64,000 nucleotides of DNA from Streptomyces sp. WMMB 322 (GCF_900090145.1 NZ_FMHI01000004.1:186001-250000); one strand, 5' to 3'; shown: positions 1 to 9,560, counted from the stretch's first letter. The notes: a model not told the origin generated them from the sequence alone. Translations and numbers: made by a program.

Positions 1-483
1 GACGCGGCGCATCTCGACCAGGGACGCGGGCAGGAAGCCCCGCAGACCGATGTCGAGGATGAGGCCGCCCTTGACGACCTCGATGACGGTGCCGGTGACG
101 ATGCCGTCCTCTTCCTTGATCTTCTCGATCGTGCCCCAGGCACGCTCGTACTGAGCGCGCTTCTTCGAGAGGATCAGGCGTCCCTCCTTGTCTTCCTTCT
201 GGAGGACAAGGGCTTCGATCTCGTCACCGACGGCGACGACCTCGTTGGGGTCGACGTCGTGCTTGATCGAGAGTTCGCGGGACGGGATGACGCCTTCGGT
301 CTTGTAGCCGATGTCGAGCAGGACCTCGTCCCGGTCGACCTTCACGATGACGCCGTCGACGATGTCGCCGTCGTTGAAGTACTTGATCGTCTCGTCGATC
401 GCGGCGAGGAAGGCTTCCTCGGAACCGATGTCGTTTACCGCAACCTGCGGAGTGGTGGCGGTGGTCTCGGTGCTGCTCGTCAT
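1..483 (-). CDS. rpsA: 30S ribosomal protein S1, N-terminal part (runs off the window)
   Basis: The first 161 codons of ribosomal protein S1, which binds mRNA on the 30S subunit and helps translation initiation. The visible protein starts MTSSTETTATTPQVAVNDIG and contains a first S1/OB-fold repeat (about residues 30-105, around DGDIVDGVIVKVDRDEVLLD) and the beginning of the second (GTVIEVVKGGLILDIGLRGF). The reading frame is open to the window edge, so the gene is cut by the window, not broken. The ATG is at 481-483, with a long leader back to a good promoter at 670-698. S1 controls its own synthesis in other bacteria; that is family knowledge and is not shown here. Confidence 0.97.
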   Translation of the reverse strand, partial: MTSSTETTATTPQVAVNDIGSEEAFLAAIDETIKYFNDGDIVDGVIVKVDRDEVLLDIGYKTEGVIPSRELSIKHDVDPNEVVAVGDEIEALVLQKEDKEGRLILSKKRAQYERAWGTIEKIKEEDGIVTGTVIEVVKGGLILDIGLRGFLPASLVEMRRV

Positions 484-839
484 GTGTGAAAGGGTCTCCG
501 GGTACGGACATGAAAGTCGTAGGTCCTGCTACGCCGAGAGCCCGTTATCGCACCGCGCATGCAAGCCAGCCGGACACAGCCTTGAGAGCCACAAACCCGA
601 GGGGAATACACCACCGATGCGAGCGCGGCCTGCTCCGTCCGAGGCGCGCAGGCCCGCAGCGCAACTTGTAGCATACGGGGGCCGCTGGGCATGGTCAATG
701 CGCGAAAGAGCACAGCTGGGGTGGAACGTCCCATAACCGGCGCGCCCGTCACAGCGTGCACCCCTTGAGGCACTGAGCGGTGTCACCGCAGCCCCCGCGG
801 CGACAAGTCATATCGGTGAGAGTACGACGGCGGGGCGCG
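484..839. other. Gap between rpsA and methyltransferase; rpsA leader and promoter
   Basis: 356 bases without a credible gene. The left half is the presumed rpsA leader of about 180 bases and carries the promoter at 670-698. The right part precedes the methyltransferase on the other strand. Several open frames here are short, overlap each other on both strands and resemble no family known to me. Confidence 0.6.
670..698 (-). promoter_or_regulatory. Vegetative (HrdB-type) promoter of rpsA
   Basis: On the minus strand a -35 box TTGACC (698-693) and a -10 box TATGCT (675-670) are separated by exactly 17 bases. Both match the Streptomyces housekeeping consensus well. Transcription would start near 663 and give a leader of about 180 bases before the rpsA ATG. 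Confidence 0.75.
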
Positions 840-1700
840 ATGATCCAAGAAGACGGCGGCAGGAAAAGCACAGCGCAGTACGCCGAACCGGAAGCCGTAC
901 GCAGACAGGCCGGAGACACGGAGAGCAGCCGCGCGAACCGCGGGTGGTGGAACCGCAACGCCGACGAATACCAGGACGACCACGGCGCCTTCCTCGGCGA
1001 CGCCCGCTTCGTGTGGTGCCCCGAAGGCCTGGACGAGGCGAAGGCCCGGCTGCTCGGGCCGGCCGGCGCCCTGCGGGGCCGGCGTGTACTGGAGGTAGGG
1101 GCCGGCGCCGCACAGTGTTCGCGGTGGCTCGCCGCACAGGGCGCCCGTCCCGTAGCGCTGGACCTCTCGCACCGTCAGCTCCAGCACGCGCTGCGCATCG
1201 GCGGCGGGGAGGGACCGGGTGCCGGCTTCCCGCTCGTGGAGGCGGACGCCCGGGCGTTGCCCTTCGCCGACGGCTCCTTCGACGCGGCCTGCTCCGCCTA
1301 CGGTGCGCTGCCCTTCGTCGCGGACCCGGCGCGGGTGCTGCAGGAGGTGCACCGGGTGCTGAAGCCGGGCGGACGGTGGGTGTTCTCGGTGACGCATCCG
1401 CTGCGCTGGGCACTGCAGGACGAGCCGGGTCCGGACGGGCTGACGGTCATCAGCTCCTACTTCGACCGGACGCCCTACGTCGAGCAGGACGAAACGGGCC
1501 GCGCGGTCTACGTCGAGCATCACCGCACCGTCGGCGACCGGGTGCGGGACCTGGTGGGAGCGGGTTTCCGGCTGCTGGACCTCGTCGAGCCGGAGTGGCC
1601 CGAGTGGAACACGCAGGAGTGGGGCGGCTGGTCACCGCTGCGCGGGCGGCTGATTCCCGGGACGGCGATCTTCGTGTGCGAGCGCGACGAGGGGCCCTGA
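840..1700 (+). CDS. Class I SAM-dependent methyltransferase
   Basis: A 286-residue protein with a methyltransferase-11-type Rossmann fold. The SAM-binding motif I is VLEVGAGAAQCSRWLA (about residues 85-100). Motif II-like ADARALPFADGSFDAACSAYGALPFV follows near 135-160, and the post-II motif VLKPGGRWVFSVTHPLRW near 175-195. The C-terminal 90 residues are rich in Trp and probably form the acceptor pocket. The substrate cannot be read from sequence. ATG 840 is chosen because the family homology starts soon after it; an in-frame GTG at 780 is less likely. It is a single gene between the rpsA promoter and the convergent transglycosylase gene. Confidence 0.85.
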   Translation: MIQEDGGRKSTAQYAEPEAVRRQAGDTESSRANRGWWNRNADEYQDDHGAFLGDARFVWCPEGLDEAKARLLGPAGALRGRRVLEVGAGAAQCSRWLAAQGARPVALDLSHRQLQHALRIGGGEGPGAGFPLVEADARALPFADGSFDAACSAYGALPFVADPARVLQEVHRVLKPGGRWVFSVTHPLRWALQDEPGPDGLTVISSYFDRTPYVEQDETGRAVYVEHHRTVGDRVRDLVGAGFRLLDLVEPEWPEWNTQEWGGWSPLRGRLIPGTAIFVCERDEGP

Positions 1701-1941
1701 GACGGCTCTGCGGGGCGGTGGATGCGGCGGCGGGCCGGTGCGGAAGCTTCTCGACCTTCTCGGCCCTCCCCTTCGGCCGTGCCAGGCGTTCAACACACCG
1801 CGCGGCCGCGTTCGATGACGCAGCGGACGCGCGCCCTCACCGCCGCCGTTGCGGACGCGCGGTCGCGTTCGTGCCGGAACCGCGGTCCGCGTCGTATCGG
1901 TCCTTGGACCGGGGGCGGGCCGTGCGCCCCTGCGTCCGGGG

Positions 1942-3576
1942 CTACTTGGTGACCGTCAGCTCGATGTCGAACGTGGATCCGTCCTCGGTGGCGAGGCGGA
2001 GCGTGAAGGTGCCCGCACTGCCGTCGGTGTGGACGGCGGGGAGTTCGAGCACTCCCGCCGCCCCGAGGATGCCCGTCGACTTGGTGACGGAACGGTCCTC
2101 GTTGCCGAAGAGGTCCTTGAAGAAGGGGCCCTCGGTGTTCTCCTCGCCGTCCTTGCCGATCATGGTGGCGGTGACGGGCACGCCGCCGGCCGCTTCCTTC
2201 TCGTGCGCGAGGTCGATCTTGATGCCGGTGAACTTCGAGTTCACAGGGGCCTTGAGCGGGCCGCCGGGGGTGCGGGCGAAGGTGTACTTCGGCTCGACGG
2301 TGGCCTCCATCTTCGCGGCACGCAGGCCCAGGCCCTCCGCCTTGGCGGTGACGGTGAAGCTGCCTTCCCGCTCGCCGGCGTCGATGAGGGGCGCGGTGGA
2401 GAGGCCGTCCGCGGCGGTGGTGGCCGTGGCCTCGCGTGAGCCGCCGGCGAAGCGAGCGCCGGTATCGCCCTTGATCGTGTACTCGATGCGGACGCCTTCG
2501 ACAGCCTTGCCCGACGAGTTGACGGCCCGTACGCGGGCTCGATCGTCGAAGTTCTCGCCGGTGTAGGCGGACAGTTCGCCTGCGAGGACCGGCTTCAGGG
2601 CCGTGGGCGTTTCCGGGTCGGGGGCGGGTGAGTCGCCTCCGCCGTCGTCGTTGCCGGGCTTTCCGGGCTTGCCGGGCTTGTGCGACCCGGGTCCGTCGTG
2701 CGAACCCTCGCCGTTCTCCTTGCCGTTGCCCTTCCCCTTGCCGGCATCGGCCGTGCCGCCGGCGCCGGGTGAGGTGGGCAGGACCCCGGACCCGTCGGGG
2801 ACCTTGTGCGTGCCGTTGCGGTAGAACTCGTACCAGGCCAGCACTGTGCGCAGGTAGTCCTGGGAGTGGTTGTAGCTGAGGATCGAGCGGTTCAGGCCCG
2901 CCTTGGAGGTCAGGTCCCGTTCGCCCGCGCAGAGATATCCGGCGGCAGCCAGCGCCGCGTCGTGGATGTTGTCCGGGTCGCGGCTGCCGTCGCCGTTGCC
3001 GTCGGTCCCCCAGCGCGCCCACGTCGACGGTATGAACTGCATGGGCCCGACCGCACGGTCGAAGCGCCGGTCGCCGTCGAAGCGGCCGCGGTCGGTGTCG
3101 TGGATACGGGCGAAACCCGATCCGTTCAGCACCGGGCCCAGGATCGGGCGGAGGGTGGTGCCGTCCTTGTCGACCGCTCCCCCGCGGGCCTGTCCGGACT
3201 CGACCTTGCCGATCGCCGCGAGCAGTTCCCAGCGCAGTCCGCAGGCCGGGTCGGAGGCGTTGACGGAGCGGACGGCGTTCTTGTACGCGGCGAGCAGCGT
3301 CGCCGGTATGCCGGAGTCCGAGGGCTTGTCGGGTGAACTGCGCGGCGGGGCGGGCGATTCGAGGGGCGGCAGTTCCGTGTGGTACGAGTCGTCGCCCGGC
3401 GTGCGGTCGGGCTGGACGTCGTCCGCACGCTCCTTGCCCGTCTCCGCGCCGTGGGCCATCTCCGTGCCCGGGGCCTGCGATGCGGTCAGCGCCGCCATCG
3501 TCGCGGCGGCGATGGCCGTACCGGTCACCCCTCGGCGGAGCTTTCTGCCGCCGCGAATACCGCCGTTCAGGGCCAT
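1942..3576 (-). CDS. Secreted lytic murein transglycosylase with C-terminal Ig-like region
   Basis: A 544-residue exported cell-wall enzyme expected to cleave peptidoglycan glycan strands. ATG 3576 is chosen because GGGGAG lies 8 bases upstream and a signal peptide follows directly (basic GGRKLRRG, then a hydrophobic Ala-rich stretch to about residue 36). A Pro/Ser/Asp-rich linker leads to an SLT_2-type domain at about 90-260, with the likely catalytic Glu near residue 126 in GKVESGQA and the family signature AVGPMQFIPSTWARWG. A Gly/Lys/Asp-rich linker (about 275-325) is followed by about 200 residues of beta-rich, Ig-like sequence containing AYTGENFDDRARVRAVNSSG. The gene lies downstream of polA, from which it is separated by a hexanucleotide repeat. 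Confidence 0.85.
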   Translation of the reverse strand: MALNGGIRGGRKLRRGVTGTAIAAATMAALTASQAPGTEMAHGAETGKERADDVQPDRTPGDDSYHTELPPLESPAPPRSSPDKPSDSGIPATLLAAYKNAVRSVNASDPACGLRWELLAAIGKVESGQARGGAVDKDGTTLRPILGPVLNGSGFARIHDTDRGRFDGDRRFDRAVGPMQFIPSTWARWGTDGNGDGSRDPDNIHDAALAAAGYLCAGERDLTSKAGLNRSILSYNHSQDYLRTVLAWYEFYRNGTHKVPDGSGVLPTSPGAGGTADAGKGKGNGKENGEGSHDGPGSHKPGKPGKPGNDDGGGDSPAPDPETPTALKPVLAGELSAYTGENFDDRARVRAVNSSGKAVEGVRIEYTIKGDTGARFAGGSREATATTAADGLSTAPLIDAGEREGSFTVTAKAEGLGLRAAKMEATVEPKYTFARTPGGPLKAPVNSKFTGIKIDLAHEKEAAGGVPVTATMIGKDGEENTEGPFFKDLFGNEDRSVTKSTGILGAAGVLELPAVHTDGSAGTFTLRLATEDGSTFDIELTVTK

Positions 3577-3683
3577 GTGCCGGACTCCCCTGCTCTCCGC
3601 TGTGGTCGCCAACACGGCGACACTACGGCAACTCCCTTGCCGCGTCTGCAGGTCGGGGGCATTCGCCGCTCAGGGCAGGAGCA

Positions 3684-3746
<63 letters not shown>

Positions 3747-3765
3747 ACAGGAGCATGACTCGGGC

Positions 3766-6468
3766 TCAGTGCGCTGCCGACTCCCAGTCGTTGCCGACGC
3801 CGACCGACACATCCAGCGGCGCACGCAGCTGGACCGCACCGGCCATCTCCCTGCACACCAGTTCCTCGACCGCGTCGCGTTCGCCGGGGGCCACTTCGAG
3901 CAGGATCTCGTCGTGCACCTGAAGAAGCATCCGTGAGCGGAGCTTCTCCTCGCGCAGCGCGGCGTCCACGCGCAGCATCGCCAGCTTGACGATGTCGGCC
4001 GCCGTGCCCTGGATCGGTGCGTTGAGCGCCATCCGCTCCGCCATGTCACGGCGTTGGCGGTTGTCGCTGTTGAGGTCGGGCAGGTAGCGGCGGCGACCCA
4101 TGATCGTCTCGGTGTAGCCGGTCGCGCGTGCCTCCGAGACGGCCCGGTGGAGGAAGTCCCGTACTCCGCCGAAGCGTTCGAAGTAGTCGTCCATCAACTT
4201 GCGCGCCTCGTCCGGGGTGATGCCCAGCTGCTGGGAGAGGCCGAAGGCCGACAGACCGTAGGCCAGGCCGTAGGACATGGCCTTGATCTTGCGGCGCATC
4301 TCGGCGTCGACCTGGTTCTCGGCGACGTCGAAGACCTGCGAGGCGACGGTGCTGTGCAGATCCTCGCCGGAAGTGATCGCCTCGATCAGCTTCTCGTCCT
4401 CCGACATGTGGGCCATGACGCGCAGTTCGATCTGGCTGTAGTCCGCCGTCATCAGGCTCTCGTAGCCCTCACCGACGCGGAAGCCGCGGCGGATGGCGCG
4501 GCCCTCGTCCGTACGGATGGGCACGTTCTGCAAGTTGGGGTCGGTGGAGGAGAGACGGCCGGTGGCGGCGACGGTCTGGCTGAAGCTGGTGTGGATACGG
4601 CCGTCGGGTGCGATCGTCTTGATCAGGCCCTCGACGGTGGTGCGCAGCTTCTGCTGTTCGCGGTAGCGCAGCATCAGCACCGGCAGTTCGTGCTCCGTCT
4701 GCGATGCGAGCCACGTCAGCGCGTCGGCGTCCGTCGTCCAGCCCGTCTTCGTCTTCTTCGTCTTCGGCAGGCCCAGTTCTCCGAAGAGCACCTCCTGGAG
4801 CTGCTTGGGCGAACCGAGGTTGAACTCGTGCCCGACGGCGGCGTGCGCGTCTTTCACCGCCTGCTGCGCGGCGTCCGCGAACTGCTGCTCCAGGCCCGTG
4901 AGCCACTCGCGGTCCGCGCAGATGCCGGCGCGCTCCATCCGCGCCAGCACGGCTGAGGTCGGCAGCTCCACGTCGCGCAGCAGCTCGGCGGCGCCCACCT
5001 GCGCGAGCCGGTCCTCGAAGATGTCGCCGAGGTCGAGGATCGTGCGGGCCTTGACCATCAGCGCCTGCGCCTCGGCCTGTTCGTCCACGCCGAAGGCCAG
5101 CTGCCCGCCGCCGGCGTCGGCGGGACCGAGCTCGCGCCCCAGGTACTCCACCGACAGCGCGTCCATGTCGAAGGAGCGGCGCCCCGGCTTGTCGAGATAC
5201 GCGGCGAGGGCCGTGTCCATGGTGACTCCGCCGACGCTCCAGCCGTGCTCGGCGAAGACCCGCATGAGCGCCTTCGCGTCGTGGACGACCTTCGGGCGGG
5301 CGGCATCGGCGATCCACGAGGAGAACGCCTTCTCCTCCGCCTCGTCCAGCTGCGCCGGGTCGAACCAGGCCGCGGGCCCTGCGGCGGCGGCAAGAGCGAT
5401 CTCGCTGACGCTGCCGGCGCCCAGCTTCCACACGTCGACGGTGGCCAGGCCGAGAGTGCCGCCCGCGTGCTCGTCGAGCCAGGCCACCAGCTCGCCGGGA
5501 CCCAGCACGCTGCCGTCGATCTCCACGCCCTCCGCCGACGGGGCGGTCTCTTCCTCCTGCGCACCCGGATCCACCGCGAACAGCCGCTCACGGAAGTTGA
5601 GATGACGGAACTCCAGGGCGTCCAGCACGACGTTCAGCGTGTCCCGGTCGTAGGCGACGCGCTCCAGGTCCTCCGGACGGCAGCTCAGCTCGACGTCGTC
5701 GACGAGCTGCGTGAGGTGGCGGTTGAGCGTGACCGACTCCAGATGCGCCCGCAGGTTCTCCCCCGCCTTGCCCTTCACCTCGTCCGCCCGGCGCGACAGC
5801 TCCGCGAACGAGCCGAACTGGCTGATCCACTTGGTGGCCGTCTTCTCGCCGACGCCGGGGATGCCGGGGAGGTTGTCGGACGGGTCGCCGCGCAGCGCCG
5901 CGAAGTCCGGGTACTGCTCGGGAGTGAGCCCGTACTTCTCGAAGACCTTCTCGGGGGTGAAGCGCGTCAGCTCCGACACGCCCTTCGTCGGATACAGCAC
6001 TGTCACGTCGTCGCTGACGAGCTGCAGGGCGTCCCGGTCGCCGGTGACGATGGAGACCTTGAAGCCCTCGGCCGTCGCCTGCCCGGTCAGCGTCGCGATG
6101 ACGTCGTCCGCCTCGAAGCCCTCCACGGCGAAACGGCGCACCCGCATCGCGTCCAGCAGCTCCCCGATCAGCTCCACCTGGCCCTTGAACTCGTCCGGGG
6201 CCTTCGAACGGTTCGCCTTGTACTCCGGGAACTCCGCCGAGCGCCAGGTCTTGCGGGAGACGTCGAAGGCGACCGCGAAATGCGTGGGCTGCTCGTCGCG
6301 CAAAGTGTTGGACAGCATCGAGGTGAAGCCGTAGATCGCGTTCGTCGTCTGGCCCGTGGAAGTGGAGAAGTTCTCCGCGGGCAGGGCGTAGAACGCGCGG
6401 TAGGCGAGCGAGTGCCCGTCCATCAGGAGCAGGCGCGGTGCGGTCTTCTTCGATGCCTTCTCAGTCAC
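3766..6468 (-). CDS. polA: DNA polymerase I
   Basis: A 900-residue family A DNA polymerase for repair and Okazaki-fragment processing. The order is a 5'-3' exonuclease domain (about 10-300; RLLLMDGHSLAYRAFYALP, SDNLPGIPGVGEKTATKW), a 3'-5' exonuclease-like domain (about 330-510), then the polymerase domain. Polymerase motif A TADYSQIELRVMAHMS lies near residue 675, motif B RRKIKAMSYGLAYG next, and motif C VHDEILLEV near 850. The proofreading domain reads LGLATVDVW where active enzymes carry a DxE pair, so it is predicted to be inactive. GTG 6468 is chosen because GGGAGGA lies about 8 bases upstream and homology begins there; in-frame codons extend to 6636 but look non-coding. Confidence 0.97.
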   Translation of the reverse strand: MTEKASKKTAPRLLLMDGHSLAYRAFYALPAENFSTSTGQTTNAIYGFTSMLSNTLRDEQPTHFAVAFDVSRKTWRSAEFPEYKANRSKAPDEFKGQVELIGELLDAMRVRRFAVEGFEADDVIATLTGQATAEGFKVSIVTGDRDALQLVSDDVTVLYPTKGVSELTRFTPEKVFEKYGLTPEQYPDFAALRGDPSDNLPGIPGVGEKTATKWISQFGSFAELSRRADEVKGKAGENLRAHLESVTLNRHLTQLVDDVELSCRPEDLERVAYDRDTLNVVLDALEFRHLNFRERLFAVDPGAQEEETAPSAEGVEIDGSVLGPGELVAWLDEHAGGTLGLATVDVWKLGAGSVSEIALAAAAGPAAWFDPAQLDEAEEKAFSSWIADAARPKVVHDAKALMRVFAEHGWSVGGVTMDTALAAYLDKPGRRSFDMDALSVEYLGRELGPADAGGGQLAFGVDEQAEAQALMVKARTILDLGDIFEDRLAQVGAAELLRDVELPTSAVLARMERAGICADREWLTGLEQQFADAAQQAVKDAHAAVGHEFNLGSPKQLQEVLFGELGLPKTKKTKTGWTTDADALTWLASQTEHELPVLMLRYREQQKLRTTVEGLIKTIAPDGRIHTSFSQTVAATGRLSSTDPNLQNVPIRTDEGRAIRRGFRVGEGYESLMTADYSQIELRVMAHMSEDEKLIEAITSGEDLHSTVASQVFDVAENQVDAEMRRKIKAMSYGLAYGLSAFGLSQQLGITPDEARKLMDDYFERFGGVRDFLHRAVSEARATGYTETIMGRRRYLPDLNSDNRQRRDMAERMALNAPIQGTAADIVKLAMLRVDAALREEKLRSRMLLQVHDEILLEVAPGERDAVEELVCREMAGAVQLRAPLDVSVGVGNDWESAAH

Positions 6469-6773
6469 GTCCCCGATCCTCCCACGCCCCACCGACAGCC
6501 CCGTCCGGACGCACACGGAGCGGCCGGGGAGGCCATGCGCCGCGGCCCGCGCCGGGGACGGAACACCGCCGCATCGCTGAACGCCGCCGACGGGTGTGCG
6601 GCACCCGGCGGGCACGCCGCCGGTGATCCCCGTCACCCGGACCTGAGCGCACGCTCAGCAACCTGATATGACAGTGCCCGACAACTGACCGCGCAGGCCC
6701 GCCGAAGCCCACGACCGCCCGACGGGCCCGGACCCGGCAGGCCGCCCCCACACGCTGATCGGAGCCGCTGCCC
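6469..6773. other. Divergent gap between polA and thioesterase
   Basis: 305 bases between two divergent starts, so it must hold promoters for both. The only clear element is the palindrome at 6644-6657. I see no convincing gene or strong -35/-10 pair. Confidence 0.5.
6644..6657. promoter_or_regulatory. Perfect-arm palindrome TGAGCGCACGCTCA, possible operator
   Basis: Six-base arms TGAGCG and CGCTCA meet around a CA centre. It lies 117 bases upstream of the thioesterase start and 176 bases from the polA start. The size and symmetry suit a TetR-type repressor, but no such regulator is encoded nearby. Function is inferred. Confidence 0.4.
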
Positions 6774-7268
6774 ATGGGCGAGCACGCCAGAACCACGTTC
6801 CCGCAGGAGATCCTCGACCAGTGGGAAGGACTCGGAGTCGACCTGCCGGCGCTCTTCTCCGCGGGACATCTCGGCGCACGCATGGACCTGCAGATTCTGC
6901 ACGCCTCACCCGAGAAGGTCACCGGCACGCTCCCCGTCGAGGGCAACACCCAGCCCTACGGGCTGCTCCACGGCGGCGCCTCCGCCGTACTGGCCGAGAC
7001 CCTCGGCTCGGTCGGCGCGATGCTGCACGGCGGCCCCGGCAGGATCGCCGTCGGCGTCGACCTCAACTGCACGCACCACCGCGGCGTCCGCTCCGGCCTG
7101 ATCACCGGCACCGCCACACCCGTGCACCGGGGACGCACCACCGCGACGTACGAGACCGTCATCACCGACGACGACGGCAAGCGCGTGTGCACCGCCCGCC
7201 TCACCTGCCTGCTGCGCGAGGCCGCTCCCGCTGCGGACTCTCTGGCCGCCCCGCCGGAAGGCCGCTAG
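6774..7268 (+). CDS. PaaI-family hotdog-fold thioesterase
   Basis: A 164-residue protein predicted to hydrolyse an acyl- or aryl-CoA thioester in the cytoplasm. The hotdog signature is PYGLLHGGASAVLAETLGS, with HGG at residues 66-68. A conserved second half, VGVDLNCTHHRGVRSGLITG, forms the other side of the active site. Length is usual for PaaI or 4-hydroxybenzoyl-CoA-type enzymes. The substrate is not evident. It is divergent from polA, and the next gene begins 10 bases downstream, so the two are probably co-transcribed. Confidence 0.85.
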   Translation: MGEHARTTFPQEILDQWEGLGVDLPALFSAGHLGARMDLQILHASPEKVTGTLPVEGNTQPYGLLHGGASAVLAETLGSVGAMLHGGPGRIAVGVDLNCTHHRGVRSGLITGTATPVHRGRTTATYETVITDDDGKRVCTARLTCLLREAAPAADSLAAPPEGR

Positions 7269-7278
7269 CTTCCCGCAC

Positions 7279-8031
7279 ATGGCAGGCACCGGACCACGAG
7301 GGGGCGGAAGACCGGACCCCCCTCGAAGACCCCCGGCCCCCACGGGCAGCCGCGGTGCTCACCCGCCGCGGCCGGAGCCCCCTCAGCGGGACGTGCTGGT
7401 CTCGGGACGCGACAGCGCCGGCATCGCCGAACGCTGGTACCGCCTCTCCCCCGCCACCCGCCGCGCCGCGGCCGGCGCGCTCGGTCTCCTCCTGCTCGCC
7501 GGCGGCGGCTACGCCATCGCCACGCAGCCGCCCGCAGCACCGCCGCAGCCACAGCACAAGCAGGAAGGGCACGACAAGCCCCGCCCGGAGCCGGACGACG
7601 CGCCGCCCTCGCCCACCTCCCGGCGCCTGCCCTACCCCGCGCAGACCGCGCGCATCACCTTCGACCGCCTGGCCGTCACCGACCGCGCGCGCCGCACCTT
7701 CACCGTCGAGATGCACGCGGCCGCCACGTCACCGCTGACGGTCCTGGACGTCGGCCAGGGCTACGAAGCACTCCGGCTGAACCTCGCCGGAGGGCAGGCC
7801 GTCTCCGTCTCCCCCGGCAGCCCGCGCACTCTGCTCCTCGAAGCGAGAGTCACCAACTGTGACCGCGTTCCGCTCCGTGCCCGCTCACCGTTCCTCAATG
7901 TCACGCTCCGCAACGACCGTGCGCGCCAGGAGCTGAGCGTCATCCCAGGCGAGCGCTACGCGGCCGCGCTCACGCACGCATTCCGGACGGTGTGTGAGCG
8001 GGGCATCTCCGGGACGCCGCCGGAACCCTGA
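7279..8031 (+). CDS. Single-pass membrane protein of unknown function
   Basis: A 250-residue protein with a Pro/Arg-rich cytoplasmic N-terminus (about 1-60), one transmembrane helix (AAAGALGLLLLAGGGYAIA, about 64-83), a Pro-rich linker, and an extracellular domain from about residue 115 that looks beta-rich (ARITFDRLAVTDRARRTFTVEMHA). Two cysteines, in TNCDRVP and RTVCERG, could form a disulphide. It follows the thioesterase by 10 bases and is likely in the same transcript. I do not recognise a named family. Confidence 0.75.
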   Translation: MAGTGPRGGGRPDPPRRPPAPTGSRGAHPPRPEPPQRDVLVSGRDSAGIAERWYRLSPATRRAAAGALGLLLLAGGGYAIATQPPAAPPQPQHKQEGHDKPRPEPDDAPPSPTSRRLPYPAQTARITFDRLAVTDRARRTFTVEMHAAATSPLTVLDVGQGYEALRLNLAGGQAVSVSPGSPRTLLLEARVTNCDRVPLRARSPFLNVTLRNDRARQELSVIPGERYAAALTHAFRTVCERGISGTPPEP

Positions 8032-8318
8032 GGCGATCTGCTGATTCGCACTCCCGAAATGTGTCCGCTGCACGCACGTCACAGAGCGGAAGTTCCCGGA
8101 CGCTTCCCTACGGACACGCAGCGGTCGGGTCTCAATAACAAGAACGTCACACCTTGCCCTGGCCCTCTGCCACCCGCGATCCGACGGCCATAGAGTCACC
8201 GCCAGTCACCGCGCAGCCGGGTGTGCAGTGCGAACCCTGACCCGCATCACGCTCAGGGTGCCCGGCGCGCGACACGGCCCTTCATCTCCGAAGGCCGCGC
8301 CAGGGGAAAGGACTGATC

Positions 8319-9560
8319 GTGCGCCACCGTTCATTGCTCATCATCACCACCGCGGTCGCCGCGGGATCTCTCACGCTGTCCGCGTGCGGCTCACGCGGCG
8401 AGGACAGTGGCGGCAAGAGTGGCGGGGACACCACCTTGACCATCGGTCTCGACGCCCCGCTCACAGGTGATCTCTCCGCGCTCGGCCAGGGCATCAAGAA
8501 CTCGGCCGACCTCGCCGTCAAGACCGCCAACAAGAACAAGGAGGTGGACGGCGTCACCTTCAAGCTGCAGGCACTCGACGACGCCGCCCAGCCCTCCGCC
8601 GGCCAGCAGAACGCCAACAAGTTCGTCGCGAACGACAAGGTCGTCGGCGCTGTCGGCCCCCTCAACTCCAACGTCGGCCAGTCCATGCAGAAGGTCTTCG
8701 ACAAGGCCGGCATGGTCGAGGTCTCTCCCGCCAACACCGCGCCCGAACTGACGCAGGGCGTCGACTGGCGCAGCGGCAAGAAGGAACGACCCTTCGAGAC
8801 GTACTTCCGCACCTCCACGACGGACGCCATCCAGGGCCCGTACGCGGCGCAGTACATGTACAACGAGAAGAAGCTCAAGAAGGTCTACGTCATCGACGAC
8901 AAGAAGACCTACGGCAAGGGCCTCGCCGCCACCTTCAAGAGCGAATTCGAGGACCTCGGCGGCGAAGTCGTGGGCACCGACCACGTCGACCCCAAGGAGA
9001 AGGACTTCACCGCGGTGGCCAACAAGGTCGCCAAGGCCAAGCCCGACTTCGTCTACTACGGCGGCGAATACCCCGCCGGTGCCCCGCTCGCCGACCAGGC
9101 CAAGAGGGCCGGCCTCGACGGCCCCGTCGTCGGTGGCGACGCGCTCTTCAGCGCCGAGTACGTGAAGCTGGCCAAGAAGAACTCCGAAGGCGACATCGCC
9201 TCCTCCGTCGGCGCGCCGCTGGAGACCCTCGACAGCGCCAAGGAGTTCCGCAAGAACTACGAGGCCGCCGGCTACAAGCTGCCCCACGAGGCCTACGGCG
9301 GCTACGCCTACGACGCCACCTGGGCCATCATCCAGGCCGTCAAGGCCGTCGCCGAGAAGAACGACGGCAAGCTGCCCGAGGACATGAACGACACCCGCGA
9401 GCAGGTCACCGAAGCCATGCAGGACGTGACCTTCGACGGCGTCAGCGGCAAGGTCGGCTTCGACAAGTACGGCGACACGACCAACAAGCAGCTCTCGCTG
9501 TACGAGGTCAAGGACGGAGAGCACAAGCCCGTCAAGACCGGCACGTTCGAAGAGGACTGA
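8319..9560 (+). CDS. livK: Branched-chain amino-acid ABC transporter, substrate-binding lipoprotein
   Basis: A 413-residue periplasmic-binding-type lipoprotein of the Leu/Ile/Val-binding family, first gene of livKHMGF. The signal peptide ends in LTLSAC with the lipidated Cys at about residue 23. The mature part has typical family stretches: TIGLDAPLTGDLSALGQGIKNSADLA, VGPLNSNVGQSMQKVFDKAG, and VYVIDDKKTYGKGLA. The GTG start at 8319 follows AAAGGA by 6 bases. The ligand is inferred from the operon and family. The 287 bases upstream hold no other gene and should contain the operon promoter, although no strong -35/-10 pair stands out. Confidence 0.93.
   Translation: MRHRSLLIITTAVAAGSLTLSACGSRGEDSGGKSGGDTTLTIGLDAPLTGDLSALGQGIKNSADLAVKTANKNKEVDGVTFKLQALDDAAQPSAGQQNANKFVANDKVVGAVGPLNSNVGQSMQKVFDKAGMVEVSPANTAPELTQGVDWRSGKKERPFETYFRTSTTDAIQGPYAAQYMYNEKKLKKVYVIDDKKTYGKGLAATFKSEFEDLGGEVVGTDHVDPKEKDFTAVANKVAKAKPDFVYYGGEYPAGAPLADQAKRAGLDGPVVGGDALFSAEYVKLAKKNSEGDIASSVGAPLETLDSAKEFRKNYEAAGYKLPHEAYGGYAYDATWAIIQAVKAVAEKNDGKLPEDMNDTREQVTEAMQDVTFDGVSGKVGFDKYGDTTNKQLSLYEVKDGEHKPVKTGTFEED

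Noticed and set aside
259..786. Overlapping short frames at the left end opposite rpsA and in its leader
   Set aside because: They are shadows of rpsA or random open frames in the promoter region without supporting signals.
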